DNA of 64,000 nucleotides, taken from positions 49,507 through 113,506 of the forward strand of contig NZ_QNUG01000011.1 of assembly GCF_003385395.1 (NCBI RefSeq). Reading direction: 5' to 3'. The notes beneath the pieces were generated by a model, which saw only the letters and a program-made list of their open reading frames with translations, ran no database searches and had not been told where the DNA came from. Below, piece after piece: positions 1-8,087 of this stretch. How positions within the stretch are numbered: the first letter of the stretch is position 1; each line of letters starts with the position of its first letter. Origin of the DNA: Epilithonimonas hispanica (lineage in GTDB: Bacteria > Bacteroidota > Bacteroidia > Flavobacteriales > Weeksellaceae). The translations under genes were made by a program, and so were the position numbers.

Positions 1-1
1 A

Positions 2-739
2 TTTATTGCGAGAGTAGGAGCGGGAATGGAAAATATCGATATCGAAACTGCTGAAAATTTAGGAATCAAATTAATTAATTCTCCAGAAGGAAACCGAGAT
101 TCTGTTGCAGAACACGTTGTCGGGATGCTATTGATTCTAATGAACCGATTGTTTATTGCATCTAATGAAGTCAAAAACGGAATCTGGAAACGGGAAGAAA
201 ATCGTGGTGATGAATTGCTAGGAAAAACCTTCGGAATCATCGGTTACGGAAATATGGGAAAAGCTACAGCTAAAAGACTTTCGGGTTTTGGGGTTGAGGT
301 TATTTTCCACGATATTTTACCAAATCTTTCCGATGAATTTGCAACACAGGTTTCTTTGGAAGAACTTCAAAAAAGAGCAGATGTTTTGAGTCTTCATATT
401 CCTTTGACTTCGGAAACGCATTATTTGATTGATGAAGAATTTATTTCAAAAATGGAAAAGAATTTCTACTTCGTCAACACAGCTCGAGGGAAGAATTTAA
501 AAACCAAAGCTTTAGTACAAGCAATTGAGTCGGGCAAAGTTTTAGGTGCTTGTCTTGATGTTTTGGAATACGAAAAGTCTTCTTTTGAAAATTTGGAAAC
601 AGAAAATCAGGATCTGAAATATTTATTAGATTCTGAAAAAGTGATTGTTACACCGCATATTGGTGGGTGGACGCATCAGAGTAAAGAAAAATTGGCTCAG
701 GTAATTGTTGATAAAATTCTTGCTGATTTTAGAAATTAA
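2..739 (+). CDS. D-2-hydroxyacid dehydrogenase (phosphoglycerate dehydrogenase-like), 5' partial
   Basis: NAD-dependent dehydrogenase of the SerA/2-hydroxyacid family, probably oxidising 3-phosphoglycerate or a related 2-hydroxyacid. The frame is open from the window edge and reads FIARVGAGMENID before the first ATG at 26, so the ATG at 26 is internal and the N-terminal catalytic part lies outside the window. Counting from that Met, the Rossmann GxGxxG is residues 73-78, the substrate Arg is in NTARGK (154), the catalytic Glu is in LDVLEYE (181) and the catalytic His is in TPHIGG (211). No ACT domain follows, so it is the short form. The exact substrate cannot be read from the sequence. Confidence 0.85.
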   Translation, partial: FIARVGAGMENIDIETAENLGIKLINSPEGNRDSVAEHVVGMLLILMNRLFIASNEVKNGIWKREENRGDELLGKTFGIIGYGNMGKATAKRLSGFGVEVIFHDILPNLSDEFATQVSLEELQKRADVLSLHIPLTSETHYLIDEEFISKMEKNFYFVNTARGKNLKTKALVQAIESGKVLGACLDVLEYEKSSFENLETENQDLKYLLDSEKVIVTPHIGGWTHQSKEKLAQVIVDKILADFRN

Positions 740-840
740 GTCTCAAAAAATTCTCCACATTTAACAATTCTTAAGAAAATTAGAGACTTCTAAAAACTCA
801 TTTTATGTTAACTTGCGAACCTTAAAGAAGTTTGGATATA

Positions 841-2100
841 ATGAATTTTAGAAAAGTAATTACGGTAGGTTTAGCAGTGTTATGTATTAGTTCTTGTAAA
901 AAGAAAGAAGAACAAATCAATGAGAATTACGAATCTAAACTTCCCAATTACGGCAACGTAGATTTGACCAAAGTTTTCACCCCACAAGAATCTACACTTT
1001 CAAACGAAGCTGCAATTCTTCCTCAAATCAATAATTATTATCAGAAAATCTGGGAACAAGGTGACCTAAGCGGAGGGATTCTTGTTGCAAAAGGCGATAA
1101 AATCATCTTCGAAAAGTACAGAGGTTTTGGAAGAGAAGGCAAACAAATGCCGATTGATGCGAATACGCCACTTCACGTCGCTTCGGTTAGCAAGACGATG
1201 ACCGCAATGGCTGTTTTGAAATTAGTAGAAGCTGGAAAACTGAAAATGGGAGATGACTTAACCAAGTTTTTTCCAAAGTTTCCTTACAAAGAAATCACGG
1301 TTTTCAGTCTGTTGTCCCAAAGAAGCGGACTTCCAAAATACGAACATTTTGACCAAAGCATAAAGCCTGCTCCCGAAGAACTGAAGAAAGATTTCATAAC
1401 AAATCAGGACGTTTTGGATATGCTCATCAAATACAAACCAGAATTGGCGAGACTTTCCAACACAGGATTTATGTATTGCAACACCAATTTTGCGCTTCTG
1501 GCGTTGATTGTTGAGAAAGTTACCGCAACACCTTTTCCGGAAGCGATGCAGGAGATTGTTTTCAAACCGTTGAAAATGAATCACACATTTATCTTCCAAA
1601 AAAAGGATATTCCTACAGCTTCGCAATCGTTTTACAGCGGTTACAGATTGTATCCTTTGGCGAATCTGGATTTGATTTATGGCGATAAAAATGTTTATAC
1701 AACACCGAGAGATTTGCTTAATTTTTCCATTGCACTATATTCCAAAGATTTCCTGAAACCAGAGTTGGAAAACAAAATCTTCGAACCTTATAGTAATGAG
1801 AAAAAAGGGATCAACAATTATGGTCTTGGTTTCCGAATGAAAGAATTTGACAACGGCGAAAAACTCACTTATCACAACGGTTGGTGGCATGGGTCTAATG
1901 CCGTTTTTGCGCATCTTTTGAAATCCAAAATAACCATTGTAGCCATCGGAAACAAGTATTCGCAAAAAGTTTATTCCGCACTGTCATTATCTGGTTTGTT
2001 CGAAAATTTCCCTTTAGAATTAGATAAATTCAACAAAACAATGAATCCAAAAGGCGGTTCACAAACAGAATCTGCTTTTTCAGCAAACGGAGAGTTGTAG
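841..2100 (+). CDS. Serine beta-lactamase-family hydrolase, lipoprotein
   Basis: Penicillin-binding-protein/class C beta-lactamase fold protein of about 419 residues, probably an exported peptidase or esterase. The signal peptide ends in a lipobox (ISSC, Cys19). The nucleophile motif SVSK is at about 115-118, the YxN motif (YCN) at about 212-214, and a C-terminal HNGWWHG segment replaces the KTG box, as is usual for the class C-like 'serine hydrolase' branch. The frame also contains a TTG at 832, but the ATG at 841 gives a compact signal peptide and is preferred. Family membership does not imply antibiotic resistance; the substrate is unknown. Confidence 0.85.
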   Translation: MNFRKVITVGLAVLCISSCKKKEEQINENYESKLPNYGNVDLTKVFTPQESTLSNEAAILPQINNYYQKIWEQGDLSGGILVAKGDKIIFEKYRGFGREGKQMPIDANTPLHVASVSKTMTAMAVLKLVEAGKLKMGDDLTKFFPKFPYKEITVFSLLSQRSGLPKYEHFDQSIKPAPEELKKDFITNQDVLDMLIKYKPELARLSNTGFMYCNTNFALLALIVEKVTATPFPEAMQEIVFKPLKMNHTFIFQKKDIPTASQSFYSGYRLYPLANLDLIYGDKNVYTTPRDLLNFSIALYSKDFLKPELENKIFEPYSNEKKGINNYGLGFRMKEFDNGEKLTYHNGWWHGSNAVFAHLLKSKITIVAIGNKYSQKVYSALSLSGLFENFPLELDKFNKTMNPKGGSQTESAFSANGEL

Positions 2101-2133
2101 AATTACTTTGCTAAGTATCACAACTTTGTTAGG

Positions 2134-2220
2134 TTTGGGCGCCTTTTCCGTGCTCCGTTCCCGCTTTTTTGATCGTCGTTCCTCCTCACAAAAAGAGCTC
2201 CACTCAGCCCGGGGCGCAGC
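2134..2220. repeat. GC-rich intergenic inverted-repeat element
   Basis: A GC-rich island in an AT-rich gap. The outer arms GCGCC (2139-2143) and GGCGC (2213-2217) are inverted, and so are the inner arms GCTTTTTTG (2163-2171) and CAAAAAGAGC (2189-2198, one extra base). The nested layout resembles the elements at 11551 and 58799, although the shared sequence is weak. No reading frame is conserved across it. Confidence 0.55.
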
Positions 2221-2255
2221 GTCAGCATAAAATAAAATTAAACAATAAAATACAA

Positions 2256-2335
2256 TTTTGTCATCCCTAGAAATCTAAACTGCTGAGATTGACTTAGTCT
2301 AACCACTTCCTTAGGTTTCCTGCAGAAAGACAAAA
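2256..2335. repeat. 80-bp imperfect palindrome, flavobacterial intergenic type
   Basis: The ends TTTTGTC (2256-2262) and GACAAAA (2329-2335) are exactly inverted, and the interior keeps imperfect complementarity: AATCTAA on the left faces TTAGGTT on the right. This shape (GTCAT...AATCTAA...TTAG.TT...GACAAA) is, from memory, a recurrent flavobacterial intergenic palindrome. Whether it recurs in this genome cannot be seen here. Confidence 0.5.
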
Positions 2336-2497
2336 CAACATAGAAAACAGAAAAACATTAAATAATAGTAAATTGATTATCAGGACTTTGACGATTGTTG
2401 GAGTTCTTTTTTTATTTTTGATGTAATAATTTGCAATTCCAAAATGTCTTACTTTTAAACAACCAAGAAATTAAAAAGGTTTTAAAATTTGAAAGAG

Positions 2498-2522
2498 AGT
2501 CTTCGACAGGCTTAGACTGACA
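2498..2522. repeat. Short palindrome of the CTTCGACAGGCT type
   Basis: AGTCT (2498-2502) and AGACT (2514-2518) are inverted around CTTCGACAGGCTT. From memory, CTTCGACA.GCT.AG.CTGACA strings are common between flavobacterial genes. It lies 30-50 bases before the sigma factor start and could form a weak hairpin in its leader. Confidence 0.4.
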
Positions 2523-2553
2523 AAATTTTAACCTCAAACATTAAACAGAATCT

Positions 2554-3072
2554 ATGACTCAAGAAAATTTTCAACAAACGGTATTTGTTCTCAAGGATGA
2601 GATGTATCGTTTTGCGAAAAAGTTTTTGATGAGTGCAGACGAAGCGGAAGATGTCGTAATGGATTTGATGATGAAGTTTTGGCAGAAAAAAGAAGAATTA
2701 ATGGTTGTAGAAAATCTGAAAAGTTTTGCCCTGCGAAGTGTAAAAAACGAATGCCTGAACCGCTTGAAACATCACGAAGTGAAACTCGGATTTGCAAGTC
2801 AGACGAGACACAATTCGGAGCTTTATCAGATTGAAACCAATAATATTAAAGAGCAGATTTTGGGATTTATCAACCAACTTCCCGAGAAACAAAAAATGGT
2901 CATTCACTTAAAAGATGTCGAGGAATATGAGATTTCGGAGATTTCGGAAATGATGGAAATGGAAGAAAATGCAGTCCGGGTCAACCTGATGAGAGCCAGA
3001 CAAAAAGTGAAAGAATCAATTAACAAACTTTATGCGTATGAAAACCGACAGATACAAGGATTGGGAATCTAA
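2554..3072 (+). CDS. ECF-family RNA polymerase sigma factor
   Basis: Extracytoplasmic-function sigma factor of 172 residues. Region 2 is near residues 8-70, with SADEAEDVVMDLMMKFWQ matching the usual sigma-2 helix. Region 4 (about 105-160) contains LPEKQKMVIHLKDVE followed by the helix-turn-helix EISEISEMMEMEENAVR. The ATG at 2554 is the first start in frame. The gene downstream begins 41 bases before this stop codon, so the two are translationally coupled. With the membrane protein and DUF4252 proteins behind it, this looks like an envelope-responsive regulatory operon. Confidence 0.9.
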   Translation: MTQENFQQTVFVLKDEMYRFAKKFLMSADEAEDVVMDLMMKFWQKKEELMVVENLKSFALRSVKNECLNRLKHHEVKLGFASQTRHNSELYQIETNNIKEQILGFINQLPEKQKMVIHLKDVEEYEISEISEMMEMEENAVRVNLMRARQKVKESINKLYAYENRQIQGLGI

Positions 3073-3772
3073 ATTCTTCGAAGGCGAAGAGTTGACGCCA
3101 GAAGAGGAATTATTCCTGAAAAATGAAAGCGATAATCCATATTTTTCTTTTCTAAAAGAGGAGAAACAGGAGAAATTAGATATCAAGTTCGAGGATTTCT
3201 TAAACAAAGCGACAAAACTTGATATTGAAGAACCGAAAATAGTAACACTTCCAATTGCAAAGAGAAAATCTTATACACAATATTGGATGGCAGCGAGTTT
3301 AGTTTTATTAATGGGAATTGGTGGATTTTGGATGTTTAACAATCCGGAAAATGTGGAACCTCAAATTGCAAAACATACAGAAACTCCTAAGAAAGTTGAA
3401 ACTCCAAAAGTTTCTCCAATTGAAAATGCTTCAACTCAACAACCAGTTTTAGCCCAACAAAATACTCAGCCAAAAACACAGAAAGTAGAGAAAAAAAATG
3501 CAGTTGAAAATCAAGAATCAAAAACACAGTTCGCTTATCATGAACCAAAAGAAATTAAAAAAGATCAAAACCTAAATAAAGTAAACTCAGATTTGGAATA
3601 CAATCCTAATTATGTTATCATCAATGGAAAGCCGGTTTACAGCGAGCAGGAAGCTATTGCGGTGACAGAGGATACTTTTAATTTTTTCGCAAGTAACGTT
3701 ACCCAAACCATAAATCACGTAGAATCTGCTCAAAATGTTTCAGAAGATGTCATCAAAATCATCAAATTCTAA
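3032..3772 (+). CDS. Single-pass membrane protein, probable anti-sigma factor
   Basis: No named domain is recognised in these 246 residues. An acidic, charged N-terminal part (about 1-80, predicted cytoplasmic) is followed by one membrane helix (YWMAASLVLLMGIGGFWMF, about 86-104) and a Lys/Glu/Gln-rich periplasmic tail. Overlap with the sigma gene and the one-helix topology fit an anti-sigma factor; this is inferred from position, not sequence similarity. ATGs lie at 3032 and 3038, and either could be used. Confidence 0.6.
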   Translation: MRMKTDRYKDWESKFFEGEELTPEEELFLKNESDNPYFSFLKEEKQEKLDIKFEDFLNKATKLDIEEPKIVTLPIAKRKSYTQYWMAASLVLLMGIGGFWMFNNPENVEPQIAKHTETPKKVETPKVSPIENASTQQPVLAQQNTQPKTQKVEKKNAVENQESKTQFAYHEPKEIKKDQNLNKVNSDLEYNPNYVIINGKPVYSEQEAIAVTEDTFNFFASNVTQTINHVESAQNVSEDVIKIIKF

Positions 3773-3782
3773 AATTATTACA

Positions 3783-5030
3783 ATGAAAAAAATATCAATA
3801 TTAATCGTATTATTTCTGCTGTCGACCAATATTTTTGGACAGACAGAAGAACTCAATAAGCTTTTTGATAAATACCAAGATACAGAAGGTGTAACCTCTA
3901 TCAAGATTGCGAAACCAATGTTCAAGTTGTTGAATAATCTTAAAATCGATGATGAAGAACTAGGGAAAATTCAGCCGCTTTTAGGAAAGGTTAATGGATT
4001 GAAAATGTTGGTTTTGGAGAAGTCGGAATTGTCTAATAATTCCAATGTTAGTGGCAGGAAAATCGAAACAGAAATTGCGAATTCTCTCAAAAATATGAAG
4101 TATGAGGAATTGGTAACCGTGAACAATCGAGATGCTAAAATCAAGTTTATGGCACAGGATATCACAGCTAATGTTATGGATAATTTGATTCTTAATATTA
4201 TGTCAGAAGACAGTTCAGTTCTAATGATGTTGGACGGGAAAATCTCTATTGATGATGTCAATAACCTGATGTCTGAAACAAAAAATGTCACTTCATTAAA
4301 TCCAGTGTCTAGTATAAAATCAGCCAATGTCCAGATTGGAAGTGTGAGAAACGTCCCAGATTTTAACGGAATAGAAACTTCTTCTGGAGTAGATGTAGAA
4401 TTCACTCAAAGTCCAACGCAAAGTGTGGTTGTAAAAGTAGAGCCTGAGAAGCAACAATACGTCATAACAGAAGTTGAAAACGGTATTTTGAAAATCTTTG
4501 TAAGAAATAATGGCGTAAAGAATTTGAATTTCAATAGTCTTAAAGTGATTGTTTCAGGGCCAAAATTATCAAAATTGATTACCAAATCTGGTTCTATATT
4601 CAAAGCTATAAATCCAGTTAGTGAGTCTAATTTTGCGGCAAGCTGTTCATCTGGTTCACAAGTTTCGGGAAGTTTTAAAATCTCCACAAACACAGCTTTG
4701 GATGTTTCTTCTGGTGTAAGCGTAAAAATGAATTTGGAAACCGAATCTCTGGCTTTGGAAGCAAGCAGCGGAAGTTCTATCAAATTAACGGGAAAAGCTA
4801 ATTCTGGAGTTTACAGTGCAAGCAGTGGAAGTTCTGTCTCGGCAGGCGATTTCGTGACTAAATCTGCAGTTGTGGATGCATCTTCTGGAGCAAGTGTAAA
4901 AATCAATACAACTGAAAGTTTAACAGCAAGTGCAACATCTGCAGCGTCTGTACAATACAGAGGTAATCCTTCCAAAGTGACAAAATCTGCCAGCGAAAGA
5001 ACAGGCTCAACTATTAACTCGATAAACTAA
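3783..5030 (+). CDS. Secreted DUF4252 plus GIN-domain (DUF2807) protein
   Basis: About 415 residues. The signal peptide MKKISILIVLFLLSTNIFGQ is followed by a DUF4252-like region (about 20-165) and a long beta-solenoid-like region rich in repeated Ser-Gly units (ASSGSSIKL, ASSGSSVSAG, ASSGASVKI). The second region matches the head GIN domain (DUF2807) that Bacteroidota proteins often carry at the surface or periplasmically. The frame opens at 3735, but the ATG at 3783 starts a proper signal peptide and follows the upstream stop by 10 bases. The function of these domains is not established. Confidence 0.75.
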   Translation: MKKISILIVLFLLSTNIFGQTEELNKLFDKYQDTEGVTSIKIAKPMFKLLNNLKIDDEELGKIQPLLGKVNGLKMLVLEKSELSNNSNVSGRKIETEIANSLKNMKYEELVTVNNRDAKIKFMAQDITANVMDNLILNIMSEDSSVLMMLDGKISIDDVNNLMSETKNVTSLNPVSSIKSANVQIGSVRNVPDFNGIETSSGVDVEFTQSPTQSVVVKVEPEKQQYVITEVENGILKIFVRNNGVKNLNFNSLKVIVSGPKLSKLITKSGSIFKAINPVSESNFAASCSSGSQVSGSFKISTNTALDVSSGVSVKMNLETESLALEASSGSSIKLTGKANSGVYSASSGSSVSAGDFVTKSAVVDASSGASVKINTTESLTASATSAASVQYRGNPSKVTKSASERTGSTINSIN

Positions 5031-5036
5031 AGAATT

Positions 5037-5561
5037 ATGTTAAGATTTATATACATTATCATTTTGACGATTGTTGGTTTCTTTTTACAATCGTGTATGG
5101 TTTCTCAGAAAAAAGTTCACACCGATTTTTTTGATAATCCAGGATTTAAAGAAGGTTCTACTTTTCTAAGTATCAATGTTCCCACTTTCTTAGCAAGATC
5201 TTACGTGAAAAATGCGATGAAGCAAGACGGTGAAAGCCAGGAAGTGATAGACCTTGTAAAGAAAATAAGCGACGTAAAAGTATTGCTTGTAGAAAGTTCC
5301 AAAACACCTGTCAAAGAAGAGTTTCAGAAATATCTTAACCGTAATAATTACGAAGAATGGATGTCTGTAAAGCAACAAGGTAATCTGATAAGCCTTAATG
5401 CTCAACAAACAAATGATATCATCAAACGAATGATAATCACCGTAAATGATGATAATGACCAAAGTATTTTCGTAGATGTGAAAGGGAAATTTTCGCCGGA
5501 TGACATCTCAAAAATTATCAACGCTACTGAAAAAAATAAAATCAAAATTCATAGAAACTAA
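5037..5561 (+). CDS. DUF4252 domain lipoprotein
   Basis: A 174-residue lipoprotein. The signal peptide has the lipobox FLQSC (Cys20), followed by one DUF4252-like domain comparable to that of the preceding gene (both have an F...FL..NVP..LA/ISVD..G.FSPDD framework). It begins 6 bases after the preceding stop and is the last gene of the sigma factor operon. The domain has no known biochemical role. The pairing of one DUF4252 lipoprotein with one DUF4252-GIN protein suggests they work together in the envelope. Confidence 0.75.
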   Translation: MLRFIYIIILTIVGFFLQSCMVSQKKVHTDFFDNPGFKEGSTFLSINVPTFLARSYVKNAMKQDGESQEVIDLVKKISDVKVLLVESSKTPVKEEFQKYLNRNNYEEWMSVKQQGNLISLNAQQTNDIIKRMIITVNDDNDQSIFVDVKGKFSPDDISKIINATEKNKIKIHRN

Positions 5562-5601
5562 AAAGCAGAAAATCACTAATTTGTAGTGGTTTCTGCTTTT
5601 T
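5561..5601. terminator. Bidirectional terminator hairpin
   Basis: The arms AAAAGCAGAAAATCACTA (5561-5578) and TAGTGGTTTCTGCTTTTT (5584-5601) pair with two mismatches around a 5-base loop, with T runs on both strands. It lies between the convergent DUF4252 lipoprotein and FAD oxidoreductase genes and can serve both. Confidence 0.8.
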
Positions 5602-5607
5602 GGTGAA

Positions 5608-6813
5608 TTATCTCCTAAATCTGAAATATTCTGTCAATTCGTGTTTTTTACCCTTGAGAAATGCAGAAGCCATTTCCATTCCGATGACCGAAAACGTAAT
5701 GCCATTTCCTCCAAAACCTAAAACAAAATAAGCGCTTGGGAAATTGGGATGTTCACCGATGTAAGGCAATCCGTCTTTGGTTTCTCCGAAAGTTCCCGCC
5801 CAGACAAAATCGGTTCGGAAATTATTTTTGGGAAGATATTTATCGAGTTTTTTAACTAGTTTTTTTTCTTTGTCCAAAAGTAGAGAATCTCGTTTTTGCG
5901 CATCAACAAATTCTTCATCTTCGCCACCAATCAAGATTCTGTTATCGTCTGTGGTTCGCATATAGATGTAAGGTTCTGCGGTGTTCCAAACTAAAAGGTC
6001 GTTCAGTTCCTTGTGACTTTTTTCGTGTTGTTCGCCAACAATTGCGTAGGTTGATAAGAGATTGACGAATTTGTCTTTGATGATTTCTGTACTTTCGAAA
6101 CCATTGCAAAAAATGATTTTTTTAGCTTTAATCGTGTTTCCGTAATCTGTTGTTGCTGTAACTCCGTTTTTCTTATAATCGAATTTGATAATATCCGTTT
6201 TATCGAAAATCTGTAATCCTTTTTTATGATTGAAATGAAGAATATCGTGCGCCAGACAAAATGCATCAATACTTCCACCTTGTTCGGAAAGGATTCCGCC
6301 AAAAGTATTATCAATTTTAAACTTCTTTTTGATTTCATCTGCTGAAAGCCATTTCACAGGAAACTTAGCCGATCTTCTAGCTTCGAATTCCTTTTTCAAA
6401 TCTGGAACATCTTTTTTGAAAGCTGCAAAATAAAGCGATTCTTTTTTCTTGAAACCACAATCCGATTTCACTTCTTTGGCAACCTTCTGCAAATCATCAA
6501 TCGAATCATAACAAGCCCAATAGGATTTCTCCGCGCCTTCTTTTCCAATCATTTCTGAGAGTTCAAAAAGCGGAACATCAATCTCATATTGCAACATTGA
6601 CGTTGTTGCGCTCGTACTTCCATTCCCGATTTCGCGTCGGTCCACCAAAACAGTTTTGTAGCCGTCTTTTATCATCTGATGAGCGAGAAGAGAACCGGTG
6701 ATTCCACCTCCGATGATCAGGATTTCGGTTTCGATATTTTCTCTAAGCGAAGGATAAGAATGTTTGATGCCGTCTTTGACGAGCCAAAATGGTTCAGGTG
6801 ATTTTAGTTTCAT
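5608..6813 (-). CDS. FAD-dependent oxidoreductase, DAO family
   Basis: Flavoenzyme of about 401 residues in the D-amino-acid oxidase fold, similar in layout to gamma-glutamylputrescine oxidase-like proteins. The FAD-binding motif ILIIGGGITGSLLAHQM is near the N-terminus. It is followed by NGSTSATTSMLQYEID, which is characteristic of this group, and by a C-terminal ADP-binding closure (VLGFGGNGITFS). No Rieske domain is present. The frame extends to a TTG at 6849, but the ATG at 6813 (MKLKSPEPFW) is preferred. It is monocistronic and divergent from padR. The substrate is unknown. Confidence 0.8.
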   Translation of the reverse strand: MKLKSPEPFWLVKDGIKHSYPSLRENIETEILIIGGGITGSLLAHQMIKDGYKTVLVDRREIGNGSTSATTSMLQYEIDVPLFELSEMIGKEGAEKSYWACYDSIDDLQKVAKEVKSDCGFKKKESLYFAAFKKDVPDLKKEFEARRSAKFPVKWLSADEIKKKFKIDNTFGGILSEQGGSIDAFCLAHDILHFNHKKGLQIFDKTDIIKFDYKKNGVTATTDYGNTIKAKKIIFCNGFESTEIIKDKFVNLLSTYAIVGEQHEKSHKELNDLLVWNTAEPYIYMRTTDDNRILIGGEDEEFVDAQKRDSLLLDKEKKLVKKLDKYLPKNNFRTDFVWAGTFGETKDGLPYIGEHPNFPSAYFVLGFGGNGITFSVIGMEMASAFLKGKKHELTEYFRFRR

Positions 6814-6884
6814 AGTTTGATTTTGATTTAATGTTTTGAATCTTATCAAAAAGTAAACCGTTGAAAATTTTTAAATTATTTTAA

Positions 6885-6905
6885 ATGCATAAGAAAATTA
6901 TGCAT
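6885..6905. promoter_or_regulatory. Candidate PadR operator
   Basis: A perfect inverted repeat, ATGCATAA (6885-6892), 5 bases, TTATGCAT (6898-6905), overlaps the first base of the padR -7 box. PadR repressors bind dyads with ATG(C/T)AT-type half-sites, so autorepression is the simple reading. Confidence 0.65.
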
Positions 6906-6912
6906 ATTTTTG
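6905..6912 (+). promoter_or_regulatory. padR promoter -7 box
   Basis: TATTTTTG matches the Bacteroidota -7 consensus TAnnTTTG exactly, 20 bases before the padR ATG. No clear TTG -33 element lies at the usual distance, which fits a regulated promoter. The inverted repeat just upstream would block polymerase when occupied. Confidence 0.6.
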
Positions 6913-6932
6913 TGAGGTATTAATTCTTTGAT

Positions 6933-7256
6933 ATGAATAAAAATAGTCTCTATAAGGGAACGCTTCAAAATATTATTTTAAAACTACTTTCAAAAGAAGT
7001 GAAAATGTATGGTTATCAGATGACACAACGTGCGAAAGAACTCACGGAAGGAGAGCTTGAAATGACAGAAGGTGCGTTGTATCCGCTTTTGCATAAATTG
7101 GAAGCAGACGGCATTATTACTTCGGAGATTCAGGAAATCAATGGAAGAAATCGTAAATATTATTTGCTTTCGGATAAAGGCAAGAGGCAGCAAATATTGC
7201 AAGAAGTTGAAATGAGAAGTTATTTGTTTAATTTAAAAACTATTTTTGATATATGA
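6933..7256 (+). CDS. PadR-family transcriptional regulator
   Basis: Compact 107-residue winged-helix repressor. Residues 6-85 have the PadR signature: GTLQNIILKLL, YGYQMTQRAKELTEGELEM, EGALYPLLHKLEADGII, and the wing with NGRNRKYYLLSDKG. The last four bases overlap the next gene (ATGA), so the pair is translationally coupled. PadR plus a membrane protein carrying an N-terminal helical domain is a recurrent arrangement in which the regulator controls its membrane partner. The ligand is unknown. Confidence 0.9.
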   Translation: MNKNSLYKGTLQNIILKLLSKEVKMYGYQMTQRAKELTEGELEMTEGALYPLLHKLEADGIITSEIQEINGRNRKYYLLSDKGKRQQILQEVEMRSYLFNLKTIFDI

Positions 7257-7969
7257 TTTCTGCTGAACAAAAATTAGAAATTGAGAAGTATTTAATTTCT
7301 AAGAAACTTCCTATTGATATTTTGCTTGAAGTGAAAGATCACATTATATCTCAAGTAGAAGAAATCAAGAAGGATGAGAATTTGGAATTTCATCTCGCAT
7401 TTGATAGTGTAAAAAACGCTTGGCAGGATGAACTTGAAATGAAGAGTAATTATTTTTTGAACATTAATGCTCCCAATTTTGTTTATAGAATAATGGTGGA
7501 ATCTGATAAAAAAGTTTTAAAAAAATCGTTATGTATTGTTTTGATTATTCAGTTACTTATGGCCATTTTTATCTTAAAAATTTCTAATAAGGAACAATTC
7601 AATTGGTTCTATCTGATAATTAATCTAAGTTTATATATAATTCCGATTTCAATTTTTGTATTTAATTTTCGAAATTTAAATTTTTTTAAAATCAAGAAAA
7701 GAACATTGCAATATTCTATCTATCAAAGAAATCTTACTGCTTATATTGCCTTTATAACTTTTCTAAATTCTACGATTTTTGATTCTAGCAAATCGTCGGA
7801 GAGGATTTTTAACTTGTTTCATGGTCAGGATTTAAGTAGCAAAAATTCATGGATATTATTTGTATTAATTTTTATTATGCAAACTATGATGGTTTTTACA
7901 AATATCAATTTATTTCAACATTCGAAAACAGTTAATCATATTAGAAAATACATTCCTAATTATAAGTAA
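7253..7969 (+). CDS. Membrane protein paired with PadR
   Basis: A 238-residue protein. An N-terminal soluble helical segment (1-80, IEKYLISKKLPIDILLEVKDHI, similar in style to the HAAS/DUF1700 domains that accompany PadR) precedes four hydrophobic helices (about 97-118, 121-143, 158-180, 200-222). Its start overlaps the padR stop by 4 bases. No catalytic motif is seen. By analogy it may be a PadR-controlled membrane stress or signalling protein; the specific role is unknown. Confidence 0.65.
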   Translation: MISAEQKLEIEKYLISKKLPIDILLEVKDHIISQVEEIKKDENLEFHLAFDSVKNAWQDELEMKSNYFLNINAPNFVYRIMVESDKKVLKKSLCIVLIIQLLMAIFILKISNKEQFNWFYLIINLSLYIIPISIFVFNFRNLNFFKIKKRTLQYSIYQRNLTAYIAFITFLNSTIFDSSKSSERIFNLFHGQDLSSKNSWILFVLIFIMQTMMVFTNINLFQHSKTVNHIRKYIPNYK

Positions 7970-8027
7970 AGTTTTACTTTAGAAAAGAACGACGGATATA
8001 ATTTGGAAATTGAATTATAATATAAAT

Positions 8028-8060
8028 AAAAACCTCAAAGAAATCTCTGAGGTTTTTATT
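8028..8060. terminator. Bidirectional terminator hairpin
   Basis: The perfect arms AAAAACCTCA (8028-8037) and TGAGGTTTTT (8048-8057), with flanking A and T runs, lie between the convergent padR operon and the mutase gene. Confidence 0.85.
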
Positions 8061-8087
8061 TTTAAATAATTGGTGGGCGACCTTCGC

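Larger units (their letters stand above)
2101..2553. other. Gene-free region carrying intergenic repeat modules
   Basis: This 453-base gap has no convincing gene. It holds three structured modules, listed separately: a GC-rich nested inverted element (2134-2220), an 80-base imperfect palindrome (2256-2335) and a short palindrome (2498-2522). A weak sigma-factor promoter candidate is TTG at 2431-2433, 16 bases, then TACTTTTA at 2450-2457, one base off TAnnTTTG and with short spacing. It would serve the sigma factor gene at 2554. Confidence 0.6.

Noticed and set aside
2387..5077. 15-base identity TTTGACGATTGTTGG between 2387-2401 and 5063-5077
   Set aside because: It lies within a signal-peptide codon run at 5063 and a short hydrophobic frame (TTG 2373 to TAA) at 2387. 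It could be a relic of a lipoprotein start, but it is too short to call.
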